From contig JAILLQ010000006.1 in NCBI GenBank assembly GCA_024693045.1, forward strand, positions 1-57,862: a DNA stretch of 57,862 nucleotides, read 5' to 3'. Source of the DNA: Treponema sp. (GTDB taxonomy: Bacteria > Spirochaetota > Spirochaetia > Treponematales > Treponemataceae). The notes under the pieces were generated by a model. That model did not search any database and had not been told where the DNA came from. It worked only from the letters and a program-made list of their open reading frames with translations. The position numbers and the translations under genes are program-made. Shown piece after piece: positions 16,301 through 23,233 of this stretch; position 1 is the stretch's first letter, and the number at the start of each line of letters is the position of its first letter.

Positions 16301-18958
16301 GATGAGCCTACAGGTACAGCTTCTTCTCAAGAATATTACGATAGTCACAACTTTTTGGAATTCCGATATTCTGAGCCTGTAAATATAGGTGATTTCCTAC
16401 TTGCAGACCAGACAAAAGCAAATAATGTAAATGTTCGGGTAAGCTCTTCTTTTGGAGAAATTACGAATACTTCAACCGGTTTAAATATCGCAGGGCTTTG
16501 TTCAATAGAGTCCGGGGCTCTTACTTGTGGAAGCGAAGGCAGTGAAAGCACTACAGTTCATTCTTTGTACAGATATTTTTCTCTTACAGGGGATTCTTCT
16601 GCTAGGGCTTATCAAAGTCATGCTATAAGAATTTCAATTGCGGGTTTTGTAGATTCTACCTCTACTGTTGATGGCTCTGAATATTTGCACTGGCTGGGGT
16701 ATATAGATTCTGGAACATGTCCTTCGGGAAGTGTGTCTGTAACAGCAAATACTGGAATTACAGATTCTGCAGGAAATGTTCTTGATACAAGTGGTATTAC
16801 GGCAATACCTCTTCCTTCGATTTCAGTTTCTTCTTCGGAATCTGGGCTTTATGGAAGCTGGGACTTGTATCCTCCTGTATTTGCTCCTTATGTTACATCT
16901 GTGGAAGATGAAGCGTATGAAGATAGCTTTGAAATTGCAGGTTCTTATGACTCTTCTGAGGCCACTGTTTTGAATCGCATGGAATTCCATGTTTTTGACA
17001 ACGATCCGTCAAAAATTTCTGCCATGTCTGAATCAAAATGGTATACGCAGCAGGGATGGTGTAGCAGCAGTTCAATTGATACCCTTTACACCGACTACAG
17101 TTATGCACCTGATGTAATTGGAGGAGCTAGACCTTATGCAGAATCCTCGACTAGAACTTCGGGAGGACTTCGTTATTCTTCCCTTTACGATAAGGCTAAA
17201 TATTTTAAGTATTCTCCAGGAGTTGAATCTGGAACAGGTGTTATTTCTTTTGATAACAGCAAGAATATAAAAACTGGAAAGGTTGTAACGAATTCAATTT
17301 TCTTCCCTGCGAATTATGATTACAAGGCAAAAGAAAATTATCAGAAAATTAAAAACTACGACGACAATCTGTATTTTGGCATTTATTTTACCTCGGATGC
17401 AAAATTGTCTTTAAAGCAGACTTTCTCTGTTTCTTTTGACGGTGCTGCCTGTATCACGGATTTGGCTGGAAACCGAATGAAGTCTGATGATATTCGTACT
17501 ATCGATAGTCTTGACCCTAAATTTTTGTTTACGGCCGCAAAGGTGAGTGGAAGGGAACTTTTATTCATCGTTAATAAAAAGTTGAATATAGGAACTATAA
17601 CAGTTATTCCAAACGATTATCCGACAAGTCCAAAGGAAGAATACGATGCTCTTGAAAAAATGAAGGAAAGTCTGCGGATTGTAGAAATAACTAGTGAAGG
17701 TTCATATTCTGTTTCAAATGATTTGATGATTGATTCTTCGTCTTCAATCAGAGTTTCTTTCCAGTCCGAGCATTTTACAGGACTAATACTTACTTTAAAT
17801 CGAAATGTTACTTTTGAGGATATGCAGAAATATTACCTTCAGGTTTACGCTCCCTTTACTTCACGAGAGCCAACTACTGGAATTGCAAATGCCTGGGTAA
17901 CCTTTATTCAGGATTTAAAGGGTAATTACATGCCTTCTATGGATGCAAGAAGCCTTTCGGATTTTGCAATTGGGGTTGTAAATCCAGTTTATGCATATGA
18001 CAATCGCCAGGAAAACTCGGATGGTTCTTCTTACACTATGAATATGTATTCTGATTCCAGTTACGCAGTTCATGACTGGAGCGCTTCTCAAAAAAATTAC
18101 GGAACTCTGCTTTTTGGATACGATATTTATTTGAATGCGGTTTTGGCCGGTTGTAATAGCGAAAGTGAATCTTATCCGGCTTCTGTGTCAATTTACCTGG
18201 ATAACAAGCCAAAAGAAGAAAGTGTCTGTGCGGAATTCAATAAAATTGCATCTGCAATAAATTGGGAAAAATGGAGAATCTGGCTTCCAGAAAAAACTAC
18301 AAATAATGAAGAAGTATTTTTAAATGATTTCCTGGCGGAAAAGAATAATGACATGGATACAGGACTTTCATATAACCTTGAAAATGGAAAGAATTCTTCA
18401 TTTACATTTAAAATACCTGCAAACGATATGTGTGGTCAGGATAAAAAGTCCGGGGCTGGCTGGAAAGCTGGAGATCAGATTAGTTTCATCTTTAGTTTGT
18501 TTGATGAAAATGGCGATTCGCTAAAGGTTTACCACAGTCCTCAGTACAATTCTGTTACTGATTCGTACTTTATGTATGGTCATCCATATTTTTCTGCCCG
18601 ATTAAAGAAAGAAAATGACCTTACAAGCCTTGATTTGTGGTCATTCAGATTGAAGGATATAAAAAATCAGCGTGGTGGTGTAACTATCCTGAACAATGTA
18701 ATAAATGCATCTGTTGGTGAACAGGCTACTGTAAAAGTAGAAATGTCGGAAAGAGGTCCATTAAATGTCGTTGTCATGACTCTAGATGGAAATGTTGTTC
18801 AGTATTTGCAGCATGGAACGGTTTCTCAGGGAGAACATTTTTACAACTGGAATGGAACTACAAAGAGCGGCAAAGAAGTTGCCCGAGGACTTTATTTTGT
18901 CCGCGTATTTGGAAGTGGCATAGATGAAACTCGAAAAATTATGGTTGTAAAGGAATAG
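10355..18958 (+). CDS. Giant secreted Ser/Thr-rich protein with FlgD-like C-terminus
   Basis: 2867 residues. An N-terminal signal peptide (hydrophobic LFLCFLLFFCGVSGLWA, about residues 27-43) is present. A recurring motif W-x-G ... W ... NW begins near residues 182, 659, 991 and 1467 (for example EWTDPDNWTG, SWTESSNWSG), each opening a long stretch of short Ser/Thr/Asn/Gly beta-strand-like repeats. This resembles beta-helical or adhesin-like surface proteins. The last 85 residues (GPLNVVVMTLDGNVVQYL, GLYFVRVFGSG, ending KIMVVKE) match the FlgD immunoglobulin-like domain found at the C-terminus of many secreted proteins. Function is inferred as cell surface or extracellular only. The ATG lacks a clear ribosome site; a 13-bp palindrome (TAGGATTATCCTA, 10333-10345) lies just upstream. 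Confidence 0.85.
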   Translation: MNSRKISLNNRFSLLLKAFVKGRKLFLCFLLFFCGVSGLWADDWSGDMNQAGDEPTNYHKDNGDYVFDLAGDTNWYGGLVLAADTYNVIINLNGYSLYIHKLYLGWVDASLNQNCNLIINGPGSITIDEWALATWGNSSSVSNQNSLTITGNAVYDLPSNGNNLFASGYDTSGGVNIDSAFVWDGSESSEWTDPDNWTGSAITQSLLEDSSAYVLKIPAATSYTNEPKITSSVKVGTLYLEDSTSTLTIDSSEDVEFCSALSNSGTITHSAAGGKVIFSNSSVSLGDYDSSGETSFTASSVSLTCGTVAFNDVSISGTMTTSSGFSVSGNWNNSGTFTASAGTCNFTGSSQTITGTNTWYNLAFAGTSAQTVEWGSGGSQSVSNSLTFKGLATLALTLQNDLSAKNIICNSDSASQITIDLNGYDITVTDSLIMNATSTATSGSNLALSGSGTVSCVTFDYPATGNHILDIGSNATLIVSKTIYGDMTASDSGYMSFTGSGTLKIPGSGANLNYGNSRKIGVKYGSNLTILASIAPSYYQAAFTGVKNYASDSTITLTLTRNGPGDGATVKFPYKVTFVDSGDTVTYGISPSDVGGNSTLQAENNFSVDSSNSTNAYAISYPSPTENLTAGDGFELTVYAPDGSGLVLGTVTWYYNIPTWIGETSSSWTESSNWSGVPTSLTDLTAMGDYSIIIGGGCANYPDISTGTISVKNLTVKYGGSFTVSGGSFSISEKLSLVGDYTFSATAITLSGGTLTVPAFEIDGFAELNINSEHNIGSSASFTCSSNYSGTKTINMASGASLSANTITLDSSTSLELSGAASLKAENISIPGNVECNSNLLTVDTSSASGKTTFGSASTESNGLKTGTKIKVIGSADFYGDNTFDELYVDNSSYASSASLRFEEGRSQQINNSDTSSVWFSGNSTANRLYLDSIDGSSVWYVTFGTSPSRDNFAYCSVNNSTSSNALSMRPASAKIIDGGNNTNWFATHDFIWTGLGLDGLWETLANWTDGDGNSVSVYPKYAEYGDSIEIATDSSGSDLDLSLFTSADTLELSEVTVNEGKNLNLAGKYIQAADTITINGKVSLYGNQTTSPLAFYQNDTASISWGDNSSIEYYGSVDGSDVLYVSESDSVKTYKSLILNKDSGSKTTFASALSATSITDTADNSVLFKGNVTSSSNLSFKGAVTFESSDTIAISAPNVTFEEGSSLTPPSGNLSFSGNLDLSKITYSAASGAIIFNGSSAQTLKAKSASDTVFYGFSNTNATSLTVTGDLTINGDVSNSGNIIFSGNTLTLSGTASQTFENTSCCTVNSISPSNTNGVNLTGNLTVSANFENTGTFTQSSGSVSFTGTSPVISGDNTFSEIVFDIAASSLSSQAVTFEAGKTQVFSSLKVLGTETSLISLSSSVEGSQWSLKCSTGNYSDVSVKYAVLKDSNNATMDASSNPVLLYAFLSTDSGNNSNWAFPGTEYTWTGSTSTDWQTSSNWSPASVPGYYTIVTVPASASNQPLLSDAVDLKSDSVSLDSLSYSSKINVESGASLDLASYNLTCGTLSNKGSLRLQGLSSQAITGSISNALADSSASYEGSSVEYYGSAIANFAASSSSVTNYSNLLINGNIILSENKTLTAEEAIIGSSAASLQGSSGSEVLTFSQTPLLIKTSAFTVNSPLIAENIIFYDGSVTANAAISAEKDLLLFGANYSSDDSITGLSGILAYNSSRAASQSYTGDLSAAPYTATLSVASGITISAGKNFYANGSSLTGSGEWYLKVPSNLVASNCFLEAYNTSVENSKVICSDGTSDGSKAQVAAENCTDSSSNSNWDFDAAEILEAYTLYDSLIYVKFSKAIRNTSSEIAAALSASNINLWSGSALIPYAKAYSDAACTNEISSTENVEELYLKTNYSWNTDASGTSAGESMSSNRSGEHQTSLPVIDIPASTSTSLHVLTDAYGRRIKNYGSAVNGSYYASATDKASPVLIALYTGQELHDEPTGTASSQEYYDSHNFLEFRYSEPVNIGDFLLADQTKANNVNVRVSSSFGEITNTSTGLNIAGLCSIESGALTCGSEGSESTTVHSLYRYFSLTGDSSARAYQSHAIRISIAGFVDSTSTVDGSEYLHWLGYIDSGTCPSGSVSVTANTGITDSAGNVLDTSGITAIPLPSISVSSSESGLYGSWDLYPPVFAPYVTSVEDEAYEDSFEIAGSYDSSEATVLNRMEFHVFDNDPSKISAMSESKWYTQQGWCSSSSIDTLYTDYSYAPDVIGGARPYAESSTRTSGGLRYSSLYDKAKYFKYSPGVESGTGVISFDNSKNIKTGKVVTNSIFFPANYDYKAKENYQKIKNYDDNLYFGIYFTSDAKLSLKQTFSVSFDGAACITDLAGNRMKSDDIRTIDSLDPKFLFTAAKVSGRELLFIVNKKLNIGTITVIPNDYPTSPKEEYDALEKMKESLRIVEITSEGSYSVSNDLMIDSSSSIRVSFQSEHFTGLILTLNRNVTFEDMQKYYLQVYAPFTSREPTTGIANAWVTFIQDLKGNYMPSMDARSLSDFAIGVVNPVYAYDNRQENSDGSSYTMNMYSDSSYAVHDWSASQKNYGTLLFGYDIYLNAVLAGCNSESESYPASVSIYLDNKPKEESVCAEFNKIASAINWEKWRIWLPEKTTNNEEVFLNDFLAEKNNDMDTGLSYNLENGKNSSFTFKIPANDMCGQDKKSGAGWKAGDQISFIFSLFDENGDSLKVYHSPQYNSVTDSYFMYGHPYFSARLKKENDLTSLDLWSFRLKDIKNQRGGVTILNNVINASVGEQATVKVEMSERGPLNVVVMTLDGNVVQYLQHGTVSQGEHFYNWNGTTKSGKEVARGLYFVRVFGSGIDETRKIMVVKE

Positions 18959-18969
18959 TCTCATTCTAA

Positions 18970-18998
18970 TTGCACTGATAGCATAAAATCTTTATAAT
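18970..18998 (+). promoter_or_regulatory. Promoter abutting the PilZ start codon
   Basis: TTGCAC (18970-18975), 17-base spacer, consensus TATAAT (18993-18998). Transcription would start about three bases before the ATG at 19008, so the mRNA would have almost no leader. Confidence 0.7.
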
Positions 18999-19007
18999 CT
19001 TCTATCT

Positions 19008-19391
19008 ATGCAAGAAAAAGAAAGACTTTCACAGCGTTTTGAGGATATGGGTAGATTTTTAGCACCTGATTTGTGTGCTCTTCCAGGAGTCCTTGTAAAT
19101 ATCAGCCGTGAAGGTTGTAAAATCCGATATCAATATCCTGTTACTCTGGATGAAGAAAACGACTACGAAGCAAAAATTACCTTTGCAAGAGCGGCTTCCG
19201 GAAGTTTTAATTTGCTTTGCCATCCTCAGTGGGTTCGAACAGAAGGTAATAACACAGAAATTGGATTTAAAATTTTGCCTTCTACCGATTACACTAAACT
19301 TGCCTCTTACATCAATCAACTTCAAGAAGATTCTTCTTACGACACTTTGGACATTCAGACAAGCGATTCAGTATGCCAGATAATAAAATAG
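19008..19391 (+). CDS. PilZ-domain protein, probable cyclic di-GMP receptor
   Basis: 127 residues. The two c-di-GMP-binding motifs are present: RxxxR as RLSQR (6-10) and (D/N)xSxxG as NISREG (about 28-33). It ends in the expected helix after GFKILPSTDY. Single-domain PilZ proteins act as signalling adaptors. No ribosome site precedes the ATG and the promoter lies immediately upstream, suggesting a leaderless transcript. The 3' end overlaps the methyltransferase gene by 19 bases, so the two are co-transcribed. Confidence 0.88.
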   Translation: MQEKERLSQRFEDMGRFLAPDLCALPGVLVNISREGCKIRYQYPVTLDEENDYEAKITFARAASGSFNLLCHPQWVRTEGNNTEIGFKILPSTDYTKLASYINQLQEDSSYDTLDIQTSDSVCQIIK

Positions 19392-20380
19392 AAAATTCCG
19401 TAAAAATTAAATCTCAGAAATTGAGCGGAGCAGCTTTTCTTGCTTTTCCAGAAATGCAAGGGATGCTAAAAACAGAACTTGCCGGCCGCCTGGGTTTTTC
19501 GTCTGAACCTAGTGCAGTTTACGGTGACCTTTTGTACTACGCAGATTTCCCTATTGATTCTGTAAAAGACGAAAACGATTTGCCTTACTGGTCCCGTTCT
19601 ACAATGCTTGAACCTCAGATTATCAATTTTGATTCTATCGGAGAAGCAGCTTCCAGTTTAAAATCAATTCAGAGAAGCTGGGCTCCTTATCAGTACCAGT
19701 TTTTTCGCCGGGCAAATCTTATTCAGGAAAAATTACCTTATGTAAATCTAAAGGTCAGAAAATTTCCTGTAAAAATACCATCTTCCCCAATCGGGCTTTA
19801 CACGCTTATCGACGAACATACAATGATTTGCAGTGCTAAAACTTCAAGTTTTATTCCAGCCGGGCAAATTGTTTTTGAAGAAGATCACGAAAATCCTCCT
19901 AGCCGGGCATATTTAAAAATCCAGGAAAGTTTAACTATGGCAAATCTTTTGACAGGGGTTGAACTTCCAAAGGCTGGCGACAAGTGTTTCGAAGCAGGGG
20001 CTTGTCCTGGTGGCTGGACTTGGGTATTAGTTGGTCTGGGAGCATATGTTCACGCTGTAGACCGGGCACCTTTAGCTCAGGAACTTATGCAGAATCCACT
20101 TGTAAAATTTCAAACTCATGACGCATTTACTTTAAAGCCTGAAGAAATAGGTCCCTGCCAGTGGGTTTTTAGTGATGTAATCTGCTATCCTGAGCGCCTT
20201 TTAAAATGGGTAAAAGAATGGCTTTCGAGCGGACTTGTAAAAAATATGATTTGCACAATAAAAATGCAGGGCGAACCAGAATGGGACATTATTCGCCAGT
20301 TTGCAGAAATCCCGGGAAGTCGGGTAGTTCACTTAAATTACAATAAACACGAACTCACCTGGATTCACTGCGAACAATAA
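19373..20380 (+). CDS. RlmM-like SAM-dependent 2'-O-methyltransferase
   Basis: 335 residues. The C-terminal half is an FtsJ/RrmJ-type methyltransferase: SAM loop EAGACPGGWTWVL (about 205-217), acidic residue in AVDRAPL, DV in WVFSDVICYP (about 263), catalytic Lys in ICTIKMQGEPEW (about 301) and Glu in HELTWIHCEQ. The arrangement matches RlmM, which methylates the 2'-hydroxyl of a 23S rRNA cytidine; the N-terminal half would be the RNA-binding part. Position in the rRNA is inferred from the family. Starts inside the PilZ gene. Confidence 0.85.
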   Translation: MPDNKIENSVKIKSQKLSGAAFLAFPEMQGMLKTELAGRLGFSSEPSAVYGDLLYYADFPIDSVKDENDLPYWSRSTMLEPQIINFDSIGEAASSLKSIQRSWAPYQYQFFRRANLIQEKLPYVNLKVRKFPVKIPSSPIGLYTLIDEHTMICSAKTSSFIPAGQIVFEEDHENPPSRAYLKIQESLTMANLLTGVELPKAGDKCFEAGACPGGWTWVLVGLGAYVHAVDRAPLAQELMQNPLVKFQTHDAFTLKPEEIGPCQWVFSDVICYPERLLKWVKEWLSSGLVKNMICTIKMQGEPEWDIIRQFAEIPGSRVVHLNYNKHELTWIHCEQ

Positions 20381-20397
20381 AAGATTTTTAGAAAGTA

Positions 20398-21087
20398 CTA
20401 TTCACTTTCCAGTTTTCTAATCAAATCTTTTACTTCGTATACATTTTTTATTCTAAATGTTCTTCCCGGGTGAGGAGCAATGCCTTTAAAAGCAGAACTT
20501 GCATCGGCTGTAAGGGGTTTGCCGTTTTTGTCGCCAACGAGTGCGGCTGTTCCTCCCATTGCCTGGTAGCCATCTGTGTATTTCTGCATGTCATCGATAA
20601 AAAGAGTATTGTCTATATTTCCGCCGCACATTTTTAAGGCACTTTCAAAAGCCTGTGAATAAGGTTTTCCAAGCAGACTGCAGTCACGGATATCGCAAAC
20701 AGCATCAAAAAGGTCTGTTACATTCAGTTTTTTCATAACCCTTTGGGCGTGTTCTCTAGGAGCGTTTGTACAGATTATTTTTGGAATATCAATTGATTCT
20801 AAAAAAGGGCGTAAGTTTGGGTCTTCGTTCAATTCATCGGCTTCGTTATCTGGGTGCACATGGGCAAAAAATCCTTCAACATCAGTCAAACCTTCGCTTC
20901 TAAGCCATTCCAAAGTTGTTGAAAATTTCTTTATATTGTTCTTCCTTTTTTCTGTAGCCTCTTCCATTGGAAGATTAAAAAAGTTTGCAACGCATTCCAT
21001 CATTCGTTGTGTGATTCCAGCATCCATGGCTGCTGTTGCAGGATAAAGAGTGTTGTCTAAGTCAAATATCAAATGTTCTACTTTCAT
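20398..21087 (-). CDS. HAD-family pyrimidine 5'-nucleotidase-like phosphatase
   Basis: 229 residues from the ATG at 21087; the open frame extends further but without HAD homology. Motif I is IFDLDNTLYP (nucleophile Asp9, general acid Asp11), motif II is ICTNAPREH, motif III Lys is in GKPYSQAF and motif IV is LFIDDMQKYTDG. The helical cap between I and II fits the SDT1/Phm8-like nucleotidase branch. The substrate is not certain. No ribosome site is visible; an 18-bp AT palindrome (21091-21108) lies four bases upstream. Converges on the methyltransferase gene, 17 bases apart. Confidence 0.85.
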   Translation of the reverse strand: MKVEHLIFDLDNTLYPATAAMDAGITQRMMECVANFFNLPMEEATEKRKNNIKKFSTTLEWLRSEGLTDVEGFFAHVHPDNEADELNEDPNLRPFLESIDIPKIICTNAPREHAQRVMKKLNVTDLFDAVCDIRDCSLLGKPYSQAFESALKMCGGNIDNTLFIDDMQKYTDGYQAMGGTAALVGDKNGKPLTADASSAFKGIAPHPGRTFRIKNVYEVKDLIRKLESE

Positions 21088-21157
21088 GGAATAATAATAT
21101 ATTATTATCCGATTGAAGAGAACCTGAATTAAAGATAAAATCCTGTAAAACTTTTGC

Positions 21158-21185
21158 TTGTAATCAGAGAAAAAACTGTTATGAT
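21158..21185 (+). promoter_or_regulatory. Promoter for the S41 peptidase gene
   Basis: TTGTAA (21158-21163), 16-base spacer, TATGAT (21180-21185), 42 bases before the start codon. Confidence 0.55.
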
Positions 21186-21226
21186 TTATAGGCAAGATAG
21201 ATGTGGGATTAATTAGGAGACGGTTT

Positions 21227-23152
21227 ATGAAAAACACATGCAAGAAAATTTTATCTTTTGGCCTTACAATACTTTTATTGGGAAGTTCTTTGATTTCCTG
21301 CCAGCAGGAAGGTGATGTAACAAATATTATTTCGCCTGTTACTTCAGTTGTATCAGATACTGCAACAGAACAAAACAAGAATTTTGAAACTCGTGCAGTG
21401 CCTTTTGTGTATAGCTCAGATGATAATGTATCGGGTGCATTTTATCTGCGAATTTATGATGAAAATGAATATGTCCCTTATATAGGTCTCCGCTATTGTC
21501 TTGAAGAGTTCTGCAGTTTAAAGATAAAAGATGTTACGTATTCTGATGGTGAATATACAATAACAGCCATACTTGATGAAAAAACCTTCCCGATTGTTGT
21601 AAACATCAAAAATAATACTATGTATTGTCCTGCCTGGAGAGGATATACAAGACCTAATCCGAGTATTTCTTTTGGAAATGGTACTCTTATAAAGTCCATA
21701 AAGTCATTTACTGGTCAGAAATCTATAACCTTTGACCTTGCAAAATACGGTTTTAAAATTTATGGAGGTATCGATGATGCCTATGTACCCTTCTGCATTG
21801 TAAATCAGCTTTTTATAAGTACAATATTAAATTTGCAATTGCTTTATAACGGGGAAAAAATCTATCTGTATAGAAACAATTTTAGCTATCCGTCTTTCAG
21901 AGAAAGTCCGTGGTACAGCGATTTGAATAACCGTCCAAAAGAACTTATTGATGCTGCATACAATATGCTTTGCTTTACCCATGATTATATTTACGGAAAG
22001 CCTGGCTACTACGGTTTTGCAGATGGCGGCAAAGGTCGTGCAGACGTGGAAAAGGTAAAGGCTGCGGATGCTCTTTCTTTCGATGAAATGCTTTCCAGAT
22101 ATGATTCTGATACTAAAGATTTACTAAAGGCAACTTCATATAAAGATTATCTGAAGGGCCTGGCAAGACTTGTTTTTTATACGTACGGCGATGAACATGC
22201 ATCTATTCATTTATCAAACGATATTCTTATGTACGATTCGGATATAAAGGCTACGGTTGCAGATGTTTCGGCTAACGGCAGAAGTGCCAAATGGAATTAC
22301 GATAAAAAAATTACTTCCAGCACTAATCCGGGATCTCTGAACTATTGCCGCAAGCAGAAAGGAATTATCGATGAAGCTGGAGAGTTACAATCTGATAAGA
22401 TTCTTGAACTTATAGATGATGGAAAAGCTCTTATTATTCGTTTTGATGCATTTGAATTGGATCAATCTGGTGGTTGGAATAATTACTACGGTTCAAATCC
22501 TTCTGCAGAGCCAAATCCTGCGGTCGTTACCAATATACCAAATGATACAATCGGGTTGTTTTACAAAACATTCTATTACATCAAGAATAAATCAACCGTT
22601 GACGGTAAGGATTACAGCAATGTGAAAAATGTTCTTATTGATGATTCTTGTAATGGTGGAGGAGCTGTGCCTGTTCTGAATTGGCTGCTTACGCTTATTA
22701 CAGGTTACGGTGATTTCGCTTATGAGGATATTCATACGAATACTCAATATTATGAGTATATAAAAGCAGATTTAAATCTTGATGGTGTAGTGAATAGTGA
22801 TGACGATTCGTTCCGAGCCTTTGTTGATAATCTGAACATTGCGATTCTTACTTCGTTTAATTCATTCTCTTGTGGAAACGCACTTCCATATGGCGCCGGA
22901 GAGCGCGGTATCCCGATTATTGGAGAACAGTCTGGAGGCGGAAGTTGTGTAGTAGGAAGTGGGGTTACCGCTGATGGCATTCCTTTTAATTTTTCTTTGC
23001 ACGAGCGTATGTGCAGTTCAGATTTTTCTGAAACTGTTGAAAACGGCGCAAAAGTTGATGTTGCTTTGACAGACGGTACCGACTATTCAAAATTCTACGA
23101 TAACGATGAGTTGATTTCTACGTTGAAGAGTTTGTTCGGGGATAAATACTAA
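21227..23152 (+). CDS. S41-family peptidase lipoprotein
   Basis: 641 residues from ATG 21227, chosen because AGGAGA lies six bases before it. Signal peptide with lipobox SLISC (Cys about 25). The S41 core is in the C-terminal half: a His in GDEHASIHL, a strand VLIDDSCNGGGAVPVL, the probable nucleophile Ser in SFNSFSCGNALP, and GEQSGGGS where classic Ctp proteases have a Gly-Lys. The Lys is absent, so a tricorn/IRBP-type mechanism is more likely. Near residue 515, ADLNLDGVVNSDD resembles a single dockerin-type calcium loop. Lipid-anchored protease; substrate unknown. Confidence 0.82.
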   Translation: MKNTCKKILSFGLTILLLGSSLISCQQEGDVTNIISPVTSVVSDTATEQNKNFETRAVPFVYSSDDNVSGAFYLRIYDENEYVPYIGLRYCLEEFCSLKIKDVTYSDGEYTITAILDEKTFPIVVNIKNNTMYCPAWRGYTRPNPSISFGNGTLIKSIKSFTGQKSITFDLAKYGFKIYGGIDDAYVPFCIVNQLFISTILNLQLLYNGEKIYLYRNNFSYPSFRESPWYSDLNNRPKELIDAAYNMLCFTHDYIYGKPGYYGFADGGKGRADVEKVKAADALSFDEMLSRYDSDTKDLLKATSYKDYLKGLARLVFYTYGDEHASIHLSNDILMYDSDIKATVADVSANGRSAKWNYDKKITSSTNPGSLNYCRKQKGIIDEAGELQSDKILELIDDGKALIIRFDAFELDQSGGWNNYYGSNPSAEPNPAVVTNIPNDTIGLFYKTFYYIKNKSTVDGKDYSNVKNVLIDDSCNGGGAVPVLNWLLTLITGYGDFAYEDIHTNTQYYEYIKADLNLDGVVNSDDDSFRAFVDNLNIAILTSFNSFSCGNALPYGAGERGIPIIGEQSGGGSCVVGSGVTADGIPFNFSLHERMCSSDFSETVENGAKVDVALTDGTDYSKFYDNDELISTLKSLFGDKY

Positions 23153-23163
23153 ATTAGATTAGC

Positions 23164-23219
23164 GGTCATTGAGCTGTCGAAACCTGCATAATGCGGTCAT
23201 TTCGACAGGTTCAATGACC
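23164..23219. repeat. Nested palindrome A, downstream of first FGE lipoprotein gene
   Basis: Outer arms GGTCATTGA (23164-23172) and TCAATGACC (23211-23219), inner arms CTGTCGAAA and TTTCGACAG, innermost GCATAATGC. A related, longer copy is at 24631-24709. No T-run follows on either strand, so it is not an ordinary terminator. Both copies stand 14 bases from the stop codon of an FGE-fold gene. Confidence 0.85.
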
Positions 23220-23233
23220 TTAAATTAGTTACA

